Origin: Halovenus sp. | GTDB taxonomy: Archaea; Halobacteriota; Halobacteria; Halobacteriales; Haloarculaceae | Direction: 5' to 3' | DNA length: 12,125 nt | Assembly: GCA_003551265.1 (NCBI GenBank) | Contig: PUMG01000209.1 | Span: 1-12,125 of the forward strand | Shown here: one piece after another, positions 1-8,824 of the stretch | Position numbering within the stretch: the first letter of the stretch is position 1 | Layout of the letters: every line of letters begins with the position of its first letter | Notes under the pieces: model-generated | Told to the model about the DNA's origin: nothing | Seen by the model: the letters and a program-made list of their open reading frames with translations, nothing else | Database searches by the model: none | Translations under genes and position numbers: made by a program

Positions 1-3000
1 CAGGACCTGACGTCGCTGGAGCCGGACGAGGAGTACACGGTGACGGTGAGTGCCGAGGGCTACGACGCGGGCGTGAACAACACGTACGTGGAGCCGGGTG
101 CGAATGCGACGATAACGGCGACAGCGACGGCACAGGATGTGTCGGTGGAGGCTAATCCGCTGAAGCTGAACCCAGGTTCGCCCGAGAGCGGACTGGTGAT
201 GGAGGTGAAGCTGTTCGGTCCGGACGGTCCGGAGGATTCGAACACGTTCACGGTGGACGAAGGTGAGGAAGACCTGGGTTCGACGTCGTTCGAGAACCTG
301 CCGCCGCTGGAGATAAACGACGACGAGGAGTACAACCTGACGGTGACGCTGGAGGAGCCGGAGAAGTCGCCGAAGTACACCGTGAACATAACCGAGCGCT
401 ACGTGGCACCGGGGCAGACGGAAGTGATTCCGGTGACGCTGTTCGGTCCGATCCAGATAGGTGACGACTACTACGCGACGATTCAGGATGCGGTGGACGC
501 GGCTGAAGACGATGACGTCATCGAAATCGGCAACGGAACGTACACTGAAGACGTGACGGTGCCGGCAGGGACGGACAACGTGACGCTGCAGAGTGCAGGG
601 AACGTGACGCTTGAGGGTAACCTGACGGTGAACGCGAACGAGACGACGACGACCGGGTTCACCATCGAAGGTGACTACGAGGACAACGGCCAGGACAACG
701 AACTGGTAGACTCGACGGTGACGTCGACGAGTCCGGGCGGAGATGTGACGCTGGGTGAAGACAGCGAGGATGCAGTCGTCGAGAACGTCGAGGCGGAGCA
801 CCTGGTCGTGGCAGGCACGGACGCGCACGTGAGTGACTCGACGATAGATGCGAGTGAGCACGACGCCGACGCGGCAGTCGAGGTGTCGGGTGACGGATTA
901 ACACTCGAAAGTTCGACGCTGACGAACGAGCTGTCGGCGGATTCGGACCTGCACGTCGTCCAGATTGAGGCCGACGATGTCACGCTCGATGACAACGAAA
1001 TCATCGGTGAGTTCGGCGACGAGACTGACTGGAACCGGCTGGTGAAGGTGGTTGGTGACGACGTAACGGTGTCGGCGAACGAAATCGGGATGACTCACGA
1101 CGAGGGAGCAGATACGACCAACCGGGCACACGGTGTGCACCTCTCCGATGGTGAGGGCATCACACTGAGCGAGAACGAGATTGGCGTCGAAGACGGCATC
1201 GGTACGGCGGTGTACGTCCATAGCGACGATGCGACGATTGCGAACAACGAAATCGAGGCACTCGACGCGATGGCGGTGTCCTGGTGGGACGGCCACCCGG
1301 GTGACGCCGACGTCGAGGACGTGACGGTCGTGGGGAACAACGTCACGTACGACCGCGAGGGAATCGCGTTCTACAGCGAGGAACTGGCGGGCGAGGTGAC
1401 GGGTGACCTGAACGTCACGGAGAACGACCTGGTTTGGACGGAGGAAGTCGGTGAGTTCGGATTCGGTGTGTTCACCGCTGACGACTTCATCCTCGATGGC
1501 GCAGACGACGAGAACCTGGGCGTCGAGCTGGCGGGCGGGAACGTCTCGGCCGAGGAGAACTGGTGGGACGACCGGACCGGTCCGAGCGGTGCTGGACCCG
1601 GGACGGGCGTTGGCGTCAGTGAGTACGTCGACTTCAACCCGTGGCTGGACGAGGACCGTGAGCCAGTGACGGACGAGGACTTCGAAGTGGACGACTTCGA
1701 GAGCGATGACACGGAGGCCGAGCGTGGAGACACGATTTCGGCGAGCGCGAACGTGACGAACAACCTCGTCGAATACTCGCCGGAGGGCGAGGAGCCGGGT
1801 CGTGACGTGGACGTGGAGTACGTGCTGGTGAACGAGGACGACGAGGACGAAATCCTCGACGAGCAGACGGTGAAGATCGTGCCGGATACGACCGAACTGG
1901 TCGAGATGGAAGGCACGATAGAGGAGACGACGACGGCGCTGGATGAGGAAGGACTCGAACAGGAGATTCGGATTGCTGACGAGCCCGAGGTGAACGACTC
2001 GGCAGCGATTACGGTTTCGCACTCGATTCAGGCGGCTGTGGATTACGCTGGTGAGGAAGGTGAAGACACGGTGACGGTGCGTGAAGGGACGTACGAGGAG
2101 TCCGTGACGGCGCACGTCGAGGACCTGACAATCGAGGCGGCCGAGGGTGCAGCGCCGACGGTGGACGCTGACGGCCAGGAAGCTCCGGCGTTCATCATCG
2201 ATGCGACGACGACGCTGGAGGGTCTGGAGATTCTCGGTGACGTCGACGAGGATACCGTCGACGCCCAGGCAGGGCTGACGGTGAACGACTCCTCGCTGAC
2301 GGTTAGCATCGACGACCCGACGTCGACTGCGACGCGGGCGATAGACGTGAGCGAGGAGTTGACGGTGGAGTACACGACGCTGTCGGCAGATGCGACGGCT
2401 GCAGAGTGGCCGCCAGCGGACGAGTACATCCAGTTAGTGAGCGTCAACAGCGGCGAGGACGTGACGGTGTACGAGACGGACTTCGAGGGTGACTTCGGAG
2501 ACGGTATCCAGTTACTGTCGGCTGGGGCGACGGAAGTGAAAAACAGCACGTTCGCGGGTGAGGAGGACAACAGCGTGGCGGTGAACGTCGGCGGTGCCGG
2601 TGACGGCAACACGTTCGACGAGGACATCCTTGTCACGCAGAGCGAGTTCGAAGACCTGGGGATGGCGCTGAACGGAAACGTGGCCGACGACAGTGACGGT
2701 GAGTTGAAGTTCATCGTGAACAACCTGGCGGAGGACATCGAGGGTCTGGACCTCTCGGTTGAGCCGAACGCGGGCGTGCGCAACGCGGACCCCGAGGAGA
2801 ACGCACAGGTGAACGCGACGTTCAACTGGTGGGGCAACGAGACGGGTCCGAGCGGTGAGGAACCCGGTGTGCCGGTGGGTGCGGACGGCACAGGTGCGTC
2901 GGTGAGCGAAGGTGTGGACTTCGAGCCGTGGTTGAACGACACGTTCCAGAACGCGAGTCAGGTTTCACACACCGACGATGACGTGACAGTCGAGTTCGTG

Positions 3001-6000
3001 GACTCGGATGACACGGGCGTGCGCGAAGAAACCATCTCGGCGACGGTGGACATCACGAACGAGGTCGAGACCGACGAGTTCGCGCCAGAAGATGACGGTC
3101 GGCTGGTGACGGTGGAGTACATCGTCGACGACGAGGTAATCGACGAGACCGAGGAGTTCGTGATTGCGAACGACACCGAGGAGGTCACGCTGGAAGGGAC
3201 GATACCGAACAGCACGCTGGCGGCACCGCCGGACAACCGCGAGGAAGTTGGCCAGACGGTGAGAATCACGGACGCAGGTGAGTTGAACAACAGTGCGGAT
3301 GCAGACCTGGACGTGGAGAACCCGATTCAGCAGGCAGTGGACACGGCAGGTGAAGGCGGCACGGCGACGGCACTCGGCGGAACCTACGAGGAGAACGTGG
3401 AGATACCGCACGCGGACCTGACGCTGACGGCCGAGGATTCGAGCGATCTACCGACACTCGAAGCAGAGGACGGTGATGAGGCGGCGCTCGAAATCATGGC
3501 AGACGACGTGACGCTGTCGTACTTCAACGTCGAGGACGGTGACGAAGAGGGTATCCTGGTGAGTGACGGTGACGGCGTGACGGTCGAAGAGACGAGCGTT
3601 GAGGGCTTCGACACCGGGCTGTCGGCCAACGCGAGCAGCGCAGTGACGGACCTGACGGTGAACGCGAGTGAGTTCACGGACAATGATGAGGCAATCGAGG
3701 CACTCAATAGTGCAGAGGTGTCGGTGAGCAATAGTACGATGGAGACCACCTTGTTTGGTGGTGGTGGTGTTGGTGTCGTGGCCGAAGATAATGCAGAGAT
3801 ATCAGTGAGCGACAGTACAATAGATAACAATCTTATTGGAATCGTCGCTACCGACGATGCAGAGGTGTGGGTGAGCGACAGTGAGATAGAAGATAGTACT
3901 CTCGTTGGAGTTGTCATCGAAAACGATGCAGCGGTATCGATAATCGAGAGTACGATAGTGGACTCCGGTGGTGACGGAATTGAGACGTCCGACAGTGCAG
4001 AGGTATGGTTGACTGATAGTGAGATAGAAAACAGCGCTGGTGACGGAATTGATGCTCGTGGCGATGTAGTGTCGGTGAGTGGGAGCACGATATCTGACAG
4101 CAGTAATCACGGAATCCGCGCTGAGGGCAGCACGGTTGACGTAACTGACAGCGTCGTTGAGAACAACGGCCTGGACGGCATCCGTGTAACCCTGGGTGGC
4201 GACGTATCGGTTGACGAAAGTGAGCTTACGGGGAACGATCGCGACGGTCTTGCCGTGAGAGATTCAGTGGGCTCGGTGACCAACAGCACAATCGAGGGCA
4301 GTGACGACGACGGTATCCTTGTGCAGGACGACGCCGACGTTGATGTGAGTGGTAGCACAATCGAAGCAAACGATATCGGTATCGTTGTGAGCACTCCGGT
4401 GTCGGACAAATTCGCCAATGTGTCGGTGAACGAGAGTTCGATCACTGAGAACGACGATGGTGTCAGAGTCAGAACCTCCGATGCGGACGTCACGGTGACG
4501 TGGAGCGATATCGAAGACAACGAGCGCGGTGTGTTCGTCACAGATGAAGGTGACGGTGACAACGTGACGGTGATCCGCAACAACATCGTCGGCAACAGCG
4601 ACTTCGGTGTGGAGAACGATGGCACTGGCGACGTGAACGCCACGCAGGTGTGGTGGGGCGACGAATCCGGTCCGAGCGGCGAGCCAACTGGTGCAGACGG
4701 CACTGGTGACGAGATAACCGAAGGCGTCCTGTTCGAGCCGTGGCTGGACGACCGCGTGGAGGATGCAGACGATGAGGTCTCCGACGACGGCTTTGCCGTG
4801 GAGTTCGATACGGCACAGACCGACACAGAGGGTGAGCGCAACACGCAGATAGACGCGACGGTGGACGTCACGAACCTGGTGGAGACCTCAGAGTTCTCGC
4901 CCGAAGACGACGGTCGAGAGGTTGCGGTCACCTACGAGATAGAGGGTGAGACGGTCGACGAGAAGACTGTGTACGTGATTGCGAACCAGACGAAGTCGGT
5001 CGACCTGTCGGGTGACGTGCCGAACAGCACGCTGGCAGCGCCGCCGGACAACCTCGACGAGACCGAACAGACGGTCGAAATCGACCCGGAGGGCAACGAT
5101 ACGACGAGCGACACCATCGACCTGGATGTCGAGAACCCGATTCAGACGGCGGTGAACTATGTCGCTTCTGAATCCGGTGAGGACACGGTCGAAGCGCTCG
5201 GCGGGGAATACGAGGAGAACGTCGGTATCGGTGCCAACATGACGTTGACGGCCTACGACGCAGACGACCGGCCGGTGGTAACGCCAGCAGACGACAGTGA
5301 ACCCGTGATAGGAATCGCTGACGCGGAAGTCACGGTAGAGTCCTTCGACGTCGAGGGCGGTGAGGATGTCGGAATCGGCATCGGTGGCAGTGCTGACGTG
5401 ACCATCTACGACGTGAGCGTCTCCGACATTGAGAACGTTGTCAATGACGGAACGGGAATCGGCTTCGATGATAGTGCCGGTCCGGACGGCGAGATTACGG
5501 CGACCGTAACTAACAGCACCCTCACTGACAACAACGTCGGTCTCGGTGTCGCTGACGACACAGCGGTCGACAACATCACGGTGAACGAGAACAACATCGC
5601 GGGCAACGACATCGGCATCTTCAACGAGGAAGGGCCGGACCCGTGGATGGACGCCACCGAGAACTGGTGGGGTGACGAAGACGGACCGGACGAGGCTGGA
5701 CTGCCCGGTGAGGGCGGCGACGGTGACACGGTGATTACGCGTAACAGCAGCGAGTTCGGTCTGTGGCTGGATGCGCCGTTCGACGAGGGCGGCGAACCGG
5801 TGGCAGGTGGCCGTGACGAGACGGTCATCGCCTCGGGTGACGCCAGCCCCGGTCTGGAAGGCATGGCTGGTCCGAATGACCCAATCGAGAACGTGACGGT
5901 CGAAGTGTTCACGTACACCGACTCGCCAGATGGTGTGCCGTTCACGTCGACGAAGACCGACGACACCGGTTCGTTCACGTTCAGTTCGTCGAGCCTGCCA

Positions 6001-8196
6001 GTCACCGAGGACATCGGTGACGCCGAACCGGAGGACAACCACATCCTCAGACTCAGCAAGGATGGCTTCGCCACGAAGACGGTGAACGTCTCCGTTGAAG
6101 AGGGCGAGGTGAGCTCGGGTGCGAACATCAAGATGGAGTACGACTCCATCCAGACGGCAGTTGACCAGGCCGAAGATGGTGACTTCATCTCCATCGACGC
6201 GGGCACGTTCGAAGAGGATGTCGAGGTGTTCCGTGACGACCTGACGCTCGAAGGCGCAGGCAAGAACGACACGACGATCGTGGGCAACGTGACGGTGACG
6301 GGTGACGACAACACCATCCGCGACCTGACCATCGAGGGTAACTACACCGACGAGGGTGACGACAACCAGCTCCAGAACGTCAACGTGACGAGTTCGAGTC
6401 CCGGCGGTGTTGCGGCGCTCGAAGGGAGCGAGGGTGAACTCGACAACGTCAATGCAGAGCTGGTAATCGTCGACGGTGAGGAGAACGAACTCGACGGTGT
6501 CACTGCAGACGAAGTCATCATCACGGGTGAGGATGCGGAGATAACCGACTCCGAAATCGGTGCTGACGGCGTCGGCACGGCGCTCACTGTCGAAGGTGAC
6601 GGCGCAAGCATCGAAGACACGGTGATAAACACCGGCTCGGACACTGGTGTTGAACTCGGTGCTGGCTCGACTGGAGCGACTATCGAGGACAGCACGTTCG
6701 AGGGCGTCGACACCGGTGTACTCGTCGCAGACGGTGCTGACGTCGGGTCGATGGCTATCAACAACAACGACTTCGGTGACCTCGCACCCGACGATGTCGG
6801 TGTCGAGAACGAGGACGCTGATGCAGTGGATGCGACCGAGAACTGGTGGGGAGACGCGGATGGTCCCGGAGGTGACGGTGCTGAAGTGGTTGGAAACGTC
6901 AACTTCACCCCGTGGCTGGACGCTGCCGAGGATGGTGAGTTGGTTGGTGCGACGATAAGCGGAACGCTTGAGATCGAGCCTGACGGCGAGGTCAATCAGG
7001 ACGTCGATGTTGAAGTCGAGGCTAACGGAGCTACCACTACCGTTACGCTTGAGGATGGCGACTCCGAAGCGGATTATCTGCTTTCGGTGTCGGCACCATC
7101 TGGTGGCGAGACGTACGATATTGATGCTACTGTGACCGGCGATGCAGAGGGTGACTGGGAGGTTACAACTGGAACCCAACAGGAGACTCTCGAGAGTGGT
7201 GACGAAGCCGAAGATGTCGACTTCGAGTTGAGTGCCATCCAGAGTCTGTCCACTGACGGTGACGTCGGTGCGGAAGACTTCCGGGAAGGGCAGGCCGAAA
7301 TAGACCAGGACCTCGCTGGTAGTTCGCTCGAGATCGAGTTCAACCGCGATGATGTCGACAGGGCAGATGTCGTCTTCGACCTGAGTGACATGCCGGACAC
7401 CGTTGACGGAGAGGACAACGTGCTACTGGACGATGCGAGTGTCGGCATTGTCGATGGTAACGTCGACGGTGCAGATGTGGCTGACACGACTGTGGACGAC
7501 GGTGCCGACACCGTGACCATCGAACTAGAGGATTTCACGGATGAGACGGTCACGATCAACGAGTTCACCCTCGAGGACCTCAACTCCACGCACATCGCCG
7601 AGGGTGGCGCGGAGTTCGACTACGGAATCGATCTCCAGAACGTCGAAGTTGGCTCGAATGACGTGACCAACCTCGACGAGTCGATCAGTACCGAGGAGTT
7701 CACGCTCGAAGTCCCTCAGGGGTTTCTCATACCTTCCGGTGAGTTCGACCCGAGCAACCTTGACGCGGGTGAGAGTGCCGAAACTCAGGAGTTTGGAACT
7801 GATGAGGAGCTAGCCGTCCCCATCAACCGTGACGATGTGAGAATTGCTACTGTGAGCTTCGATATCTCACCAGTCAACGACCTCGGAGACATTCCCGAGG
7901 GAGACCTTGAGAACGTGGGTGTCAGCACTCCGAGTACTGGTGTGACCAGTATCTTTGACGATGGTGACACGGCGCGGATAGTTCTTTCTGGTGTCGATAG
8001 TACAACTGAGCTCATCTTTAATTTCGATATAGTGGACATGGACCTCAGTGATGTTGGTGCCGAGGAGGATCTGTCGTATGAAATCAGTGTCGATTCGTTA
8101 GGTATCGAGGAGCTCGATGACTCCGGATCGATTAGCACGAGTGACGCGCTCAATGTCGATCCGATAGACACTGCCGAGTTCGACATAGAAGACTAG
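1..8196 (+). CDS. Giant acidic multi-module parallel beta-helix surface protein (5' partial)
   Basis: Reading frame 1 is open from the first base to TAG at 8194-8196 (2731 codons), so the true start and any signal peptide lie upstream; the GTG at 40 is only an internal codon. The protein is extremely Asp/Glu/Thr/Val-rich with few Lys, no Cys that I can find, and dozens of N-X-S/T sequons, as expected of a haloarchaeal exported glycoprotein. Order in visible residues: beta-rich N-part 1-150; helix modules 151-549, 674-978, 1107-1582, 1712-1923 and 2047-2306, each starting near IQ-x-AV and ending in a WW...GP...WL cap; linkers 550-673, 979-1106 and 1583-1711 (related Ig/CARDB-like) and 1924-2046 (carboxypeptidase-regulatory-like, TDDTGSFTF then LSKDGFATKTVNV); tail 2307-2731 with a duplicated beta domain. 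PbH1/NosD-like helices occur in adhesins and carbohydrate-active proteins; adhesion or glycan binding is inferred and no catalytic site is evident. No C-terminal membrane segment or PGF-CTERM motif is visible. Confidence 0.9.
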   Translation, partial: QDLTSLEPDEEYTVTVSAEGYDAGVNNTYVEPGANATITATATAQDVSVEANPLKLNPGSPESGLVMEVKLFGPDGPEDSNTFTVDEGEEDLGSTSFENLPPLEINDDEEYNLTVTLEEPEKSPKYTVNITERYVAPGQTEVIPVTLFGPIQIGDDYYATIQDAVDAAEDDDVIEIGNGTYTEDVTVPAGTDNVTLQSAGNVTLEGNLTVNANETTTTGFTIEGDYEDNGQDNELVDSTVTSTSPGGDVTLGEDSEDAVVENVEAEHLVVAGTDAHVSDSTIDASEHDADAAVEVSGDGLTLESSTLTNELSADSDLHVVQIEADDVTLDDNEIIGEFGDETDWNRLVKVVGDDVTVSANEIGMTHDEGADTTNRAHGVHLSDGEGITLSENEIGVEDGIGTAVYVHSDDATIANNEIEALDAMAVSWWDGHPGDADVEDVTVVGNNVTYDREGIAFYSEELAGEVTGDLNVTENDLVWTEEVGEFGFGVFTADDFILDGADDENLGVELAGGNVSAEENWWDDRTGPSGAGPGTGVGVSEYVDFNPWLDEDREPVTDEDFEVDDFESDDTEAERGDTISASANVTNNLVEYSPEGEEPGRDVDVEYVLVNEDDEDEILDEQTVKIVPDTTELVEMEGTIEETTTALDEEGLEQEIRIADEPEVNDSAAITVSHSIQAAVDYAGEEGEDTVTVREGTYEESVTAHVEDLTIEAAEGAAPTVDADGQEAPAFIIDATTTLEGLEILGDVDEDTVDAQAGLTVNDSSLTVSIDDPTSTATRAIDVSEELTVEYTTLSADATAAEWPPADEYIQLVSVNSGEDVTVYETDFEGDFGDGIQLLSAGATEVKNSTFAGEEDNSVAVNVGGAGDGNTFDEDILVTQSEFEDLGMALNGNVADDSDGELKFIVNNLAEDIEGLDLSVEPNAGVRNADPEENAQVNATFNWWGNETGPSGEEPGVPVGADGTGASVSEGVDFEPWLNDTFQNASQVSHTDDDVTVEFVDSDDTGVREETISATVDITNEVETDEFAPEDDGRLVTVEYIVDDEVIDETEEFVIANDTEEVTLEGTIPNSTLAAPPDNREEVGQTVRITDAGELNNSADADLDVENPIQQAVDTAGEGGTATALGGTYEENVEIPHADLTLTAEDSSDLPTLEAEDGDEAALEIMADDVTLSYFNVEDGDEEGILVSDGDGVTVEETSVEGFDTGLSANASSAVTDLTVNASEFTDNDEAIEALNSAEVSVSNSTMETTLFGGGGVGVVAEDNAEISVSDSTIDNNLIGIVATDDAEVWVSDSEIEDSTLVGVVIENDAAVSIIESTIVDSGGDGIETSDSAEVWLTDSEIENSAGDGIDARGDVVSVSGSTISDSSNHGIRAEGSTVDVTDSVVENNGLDGIRVTLGGDVSVDESELTGNDRDGLAVRDSVGSVTNSTIEGSDDDGILVQDDADVDVSGSTIEANDIGIVVSTPVSDKFANVSVNESSITENDDGVRVRTSDADVTVTWSDIEDNERGVFVTDEGDGDNVTVIRNNIVGNSDFGVENDGTGDVNATQVWWGDESGPSGEPTGADGTGDEITEGVLFEPWLDDRVEDADDEVSDDGFAVEFDTAQTDTEGERNTQIDATVDVTNLVETSEFSPEDDGREVAVTYEIEGETVDEKTVYVIANQTKSVDLSGDVPNSTLAAPPDNLDETEQTVEIDPEGNDTTSDTIDLDVENPIQTAVNYVASESGEDTVEALGGEYEENVGIGANMTLTAYDADDRPVVTPADDSEPVIGIADAEVTVESFDVEGGEDVGIGIGGSADVTIYDVSVSDIENVVNDGTGIGFDDSAGPDGEITATVTNSTLTDNNVGLGVADDTAVDNITVNENNIAGNDIGIFNEEGPDPWMDATENWWGDEDGPDEAGLPGEGGDGDTVITRNSSEFGLWLDAPFDEGGEPVAGGRDETVIASGDASPGLEGMAGPNDPIENVTVEVFTYTDSPDGVPFTSTKTDDTGSFTFSSSSLPVTEDIGDAEPEDNHILRLSKDGFATKTVNVSVEEGEVSSGANIKMEYDSIQTAVDQAEDGDFISIDAGTFEEDVEVFRDDLTLEGAGKNDTTIVGNVTVTGDDNTIRDLTIEGNYTDEGDDNQLQNVNVTSSSPGGVAALEGSEGELDNVNAELVIVDGEENELDGVTADEVIITGEDAEITDSEIGADGVGTALTVEGDGASIEDTVINTGSDTGVELGAGSTGATIEDSTFEGVDTGVLVADGADVGSMAINNNDFGDLAPDDVGVENEDADAVDATENWWGDADGPGGDGAEVVGNVNFTPWLDAAEDGELVGATISGTLEIEPDGEVNQDVDVEVEANGATTTVTLEDGDSEADYLLSVSAPSGGETYDIDATVTGDAEGDWEVTTGTQQETLESGDEAEDVDFELSAIQSLSTDGDVGAEDFREGQAEIDQDLAGSSLEIEFNRDDVDRADVVFDLSDMPDTVDGEDNVLLDDASVGIVDGNVDGADVADTTVDDGADTVTIELEDFTDETVTINEFTLEDLNSTHIAEGGAEFDYGIDLQNVEVGSNDVTNLDESISTEEFTLEVPQGFLIPSGEFDPSNLDAGESAETQEFGTDEELAVPINRDDVRIATVSFDISPVNDLGDIPEGDLENVGVSTPSTGVTSIFDDGDTARIVLSGVDSTTELIFNFDIVDMDLSDVGAEEDLSYEISVDSLGIEELDDSGSISTSDALNVDPIDTAEFDIED
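451..1647 (+). other. Beta-helix module 1 of the giant protein
   Basis: This segment begins at the ATIQDAVDAAEDDD strand and runs through PbH1 coils with recurring (V/L)T(L/V)..N.I turns. It closes with NWWDDRTGPSG at 1558-1590 and NPWL at 1636-1647. Its first third (TIEGDYEDNGQDNEL, then TSTSPGG) closely matches module 5 (TIEGNYTDEGDDNQL, then TSSSPGG). Modules 1 and 5 therefore look like products of one duplication, with other modules between them. This is a protein-level subdivision, not a separate gene. Confidence 0.7.
2020..2934 (+). other. Beta-helix module 2 of the giant protein
   Basis: This module opens with HSIQAAVDYAGEEGEDTVTVREGTY-like sequence and passes through beta-helix coils. 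It ends in FNWWGNETGPSG (from 2821) and FEPWL (to 2934). The preceding linker (1648-2019) has the pattern D-T-(I/V)-S-A-x-x-(N/D)-(V/I)-T-N shared with linkers B and C. The boundaries are judged by eye from the opening and capping motifs. Confidence 0.65.
3319..4746 (+). other. Beta-helix module 3 of the giant protein (longest, low-GC-codon core)
   Basis: This is the longest module. It opens with NPIQQAVDTAGEGG and closes with VWWGDESGPSG (from 4648) and FEPWL (to 4746). Its centre, about 3700-4400, is a regular series of 22-23-residue coils with the pattern (D/S)A-E-V-x-V-(S/T)-D-S-x-I-(E/D). This stretch uses AGT, ATA, GAT and AAT codons far more than the surrounding gene, which prefers GTG, ACG, TCG and GAC. 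It may be a later internal expansion or an imported segment. Confidence 0.7.
3790..4131 (+). repeat. In-frame 66-69 bp DNA repeats encoding beta-helix coils
   Basis: Equivalent codons for the coil core ((N/D/S)-A-E-V-type) begin at 3790, 3856, 3925, 3994 and 4063, giving steps of 66, 69, 69 and 69 bp (22-23 codons). DNA identity is high in places: GTGAGCGACAGT occurs in two coils, AGTGAGATAGAA in two, and GGTGACGGAATTGA in two. That implies fairly recent internal duplication. Steps of 22-23 residues fit one turn of a right-handed parallel beta-helix. Confidence 0.75.
5134..5769 (+). other. Beta-helix module 4 of the giant protein
   Basis: This shorter module opens with NPIQTAVNYVASESGED and closes with ENWWGDEDGPDE (from 5659). 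The final motif reads LWLD at 5761-5772 instead of PWL(D/N), a variant cap. The linker before it (4747-5133) is close to linker B: both contain NSTLAAPPDN (3208-3237 and 5023-5052) and DVENPIQ at the entry to the next helix. Confidence 0.65.
6139..6918 (+). other. Beta-helix module 5 of the giant protein
   Basis: This module opens with YDSIQTAVDQAEDGDFISI and closes with ENWWGDADGPGG (from 6838) and FTPWL (to 6918). It follows a carboxypeptidase-regulatory-like linker (about 5770-6138) and has no Ig/CARDB-like linker after it. The N-terminal half is the closest relative of module 1 within the protein. Confidence 0.65.
7342..8148 (+). repeat. Tandem duplicated C-terminal beta domain
   Basis: Two copies start at 7342 (NRDDVDRADVVFDLS) and 7825 (NRDDVRIATVSFDIS), an offset of 483 bp or 161 codons. 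They end near 7698 and 8148. Shared features in order are the NRDDV start, a V-x-FD-(L/I)-S strand, a later DDG-(A)-DT strand, an (I/V)-x-L strand, a (D/E)-Y-(G/E)-I strand and a closing SIST. DNA identity is low, so the duplication is old. I cannot name the domain; a secreted beta-sandwich is a reasonable guess. Confidence 0.6.
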
Positions 8197-8203
8197 CGCT
8201 TCG

Positions 8204-8225
8204 TCACTCTCTCTTCTTGTGTTTA
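8204..8225 (+). terminator. Possible pyrimidine/T-rich terminator after the giant gene
   Basis: Starting 8 bp after the stop codon, a C/T-rich stretch with several T runs (CTCTCTCTTCTTGTGTTT) interrupts the purine-balanced sequence. Archaeal termination commonly occurs at T-rich tracts without a stable hairpin. The tract is short and broken, so this is a weak call. Confidence 0.3.
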
Positions 8226-8236
8226 CTTCGTAGCCG

Positions 8237-8749
8237 GTGATTCTGTCGCAGTATAACGCATCAGACTCCAGTTCCATAGGGGGCCTGCTCTCTGTTGGAG
8301 GGCGGAGTGGCTCTCTGTCTCGGCGACGTTCGACACATCTTGTCTGGACAAACGACGACTCGCTACGGTCGCCACCTCTAGTTGTTCGGTTCGGGGTTCT
8401 GCCGCCCTCGATGTTGCGGATGAGACGGCGCGAGAGATATGACGCACCGGTATGTGGACGCGATGACGCTCATTGGCTGGATACGGTCGGTGAACTCGAA
8501 CAGTTGACTGCCTCCAGACTGCGGTGTCGTCTTGTACACAGTCCGGCACAAACTGAGACGGGGACGGATACACTGGATATCTACGAGGGCTACGACTGGG
8601 GGATTCGAATTGTTGGCTCTCACTTTGATAGCAGGAACGAAATATCTGGTCGGTTCGCAATTGATTTCACCGTTTACACCGGTGCTGAAGTCACAGGTGA
8701 GGACGTCACTTTCTCAAACACGACTTTTACCGACGGAGACGACGACTGA
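8237..8749 (+). pseudogene. Degraded ORF remnant with acidic C-terminal tail
   Basis: This 170-codon frame is open, but its first two thirds are Arg/Ser-rich and unlike a haloarchaeal protein. An out-of-frame acidic snippet (AALDVADETAREI, about 8400-8439) runs into a stop, suggesting frameshift decay. From about 8560 the translation looks genuine: DTLDIYEGYDWGIRI, then FTVYTGAEVTGEDVT, then SNTTFTDGDDD. The final stretch matches the C-terminus of the convergent minus-strand ORF ending at 8825. I do not recognise the family. A short intact gene with an unusual N-terminus is the alternative. Confidence 0.35.
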
Positions 8750-8824
8750 GCGAATCTGTGTTGGTGTCGTTCGATCTTCTCACATATCGCCAGATCAGAA
8801 TCTTGCTCCTCACGATACCTCTGT

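Noticed and set aside
898..2115. 405-codon minus-strand open frame
   Set aside because: Same cause: antisense to beta-helix module 1 and linker A, with His/Arg/Val-rich translation and no motif.
4888..7179. 763-codon open frame on the minus strand inside the giant gene
   Set aside because: It is a shadow of the strongly biased codons of the + strand gene (GTG/ACG/GAC repeats leave the opposite frame without stops). Its Arg/His/Val-rich composition is not halophilic and no family motif is visible.
8100..8196. PGF-CTERM or C-terminal transmembrane anchor in the giant protein
   Set aside because: The last 30 codons are acidic and polar (ending TAEFDIED), with no PGF motif, hydrophobic run or basic cluster.
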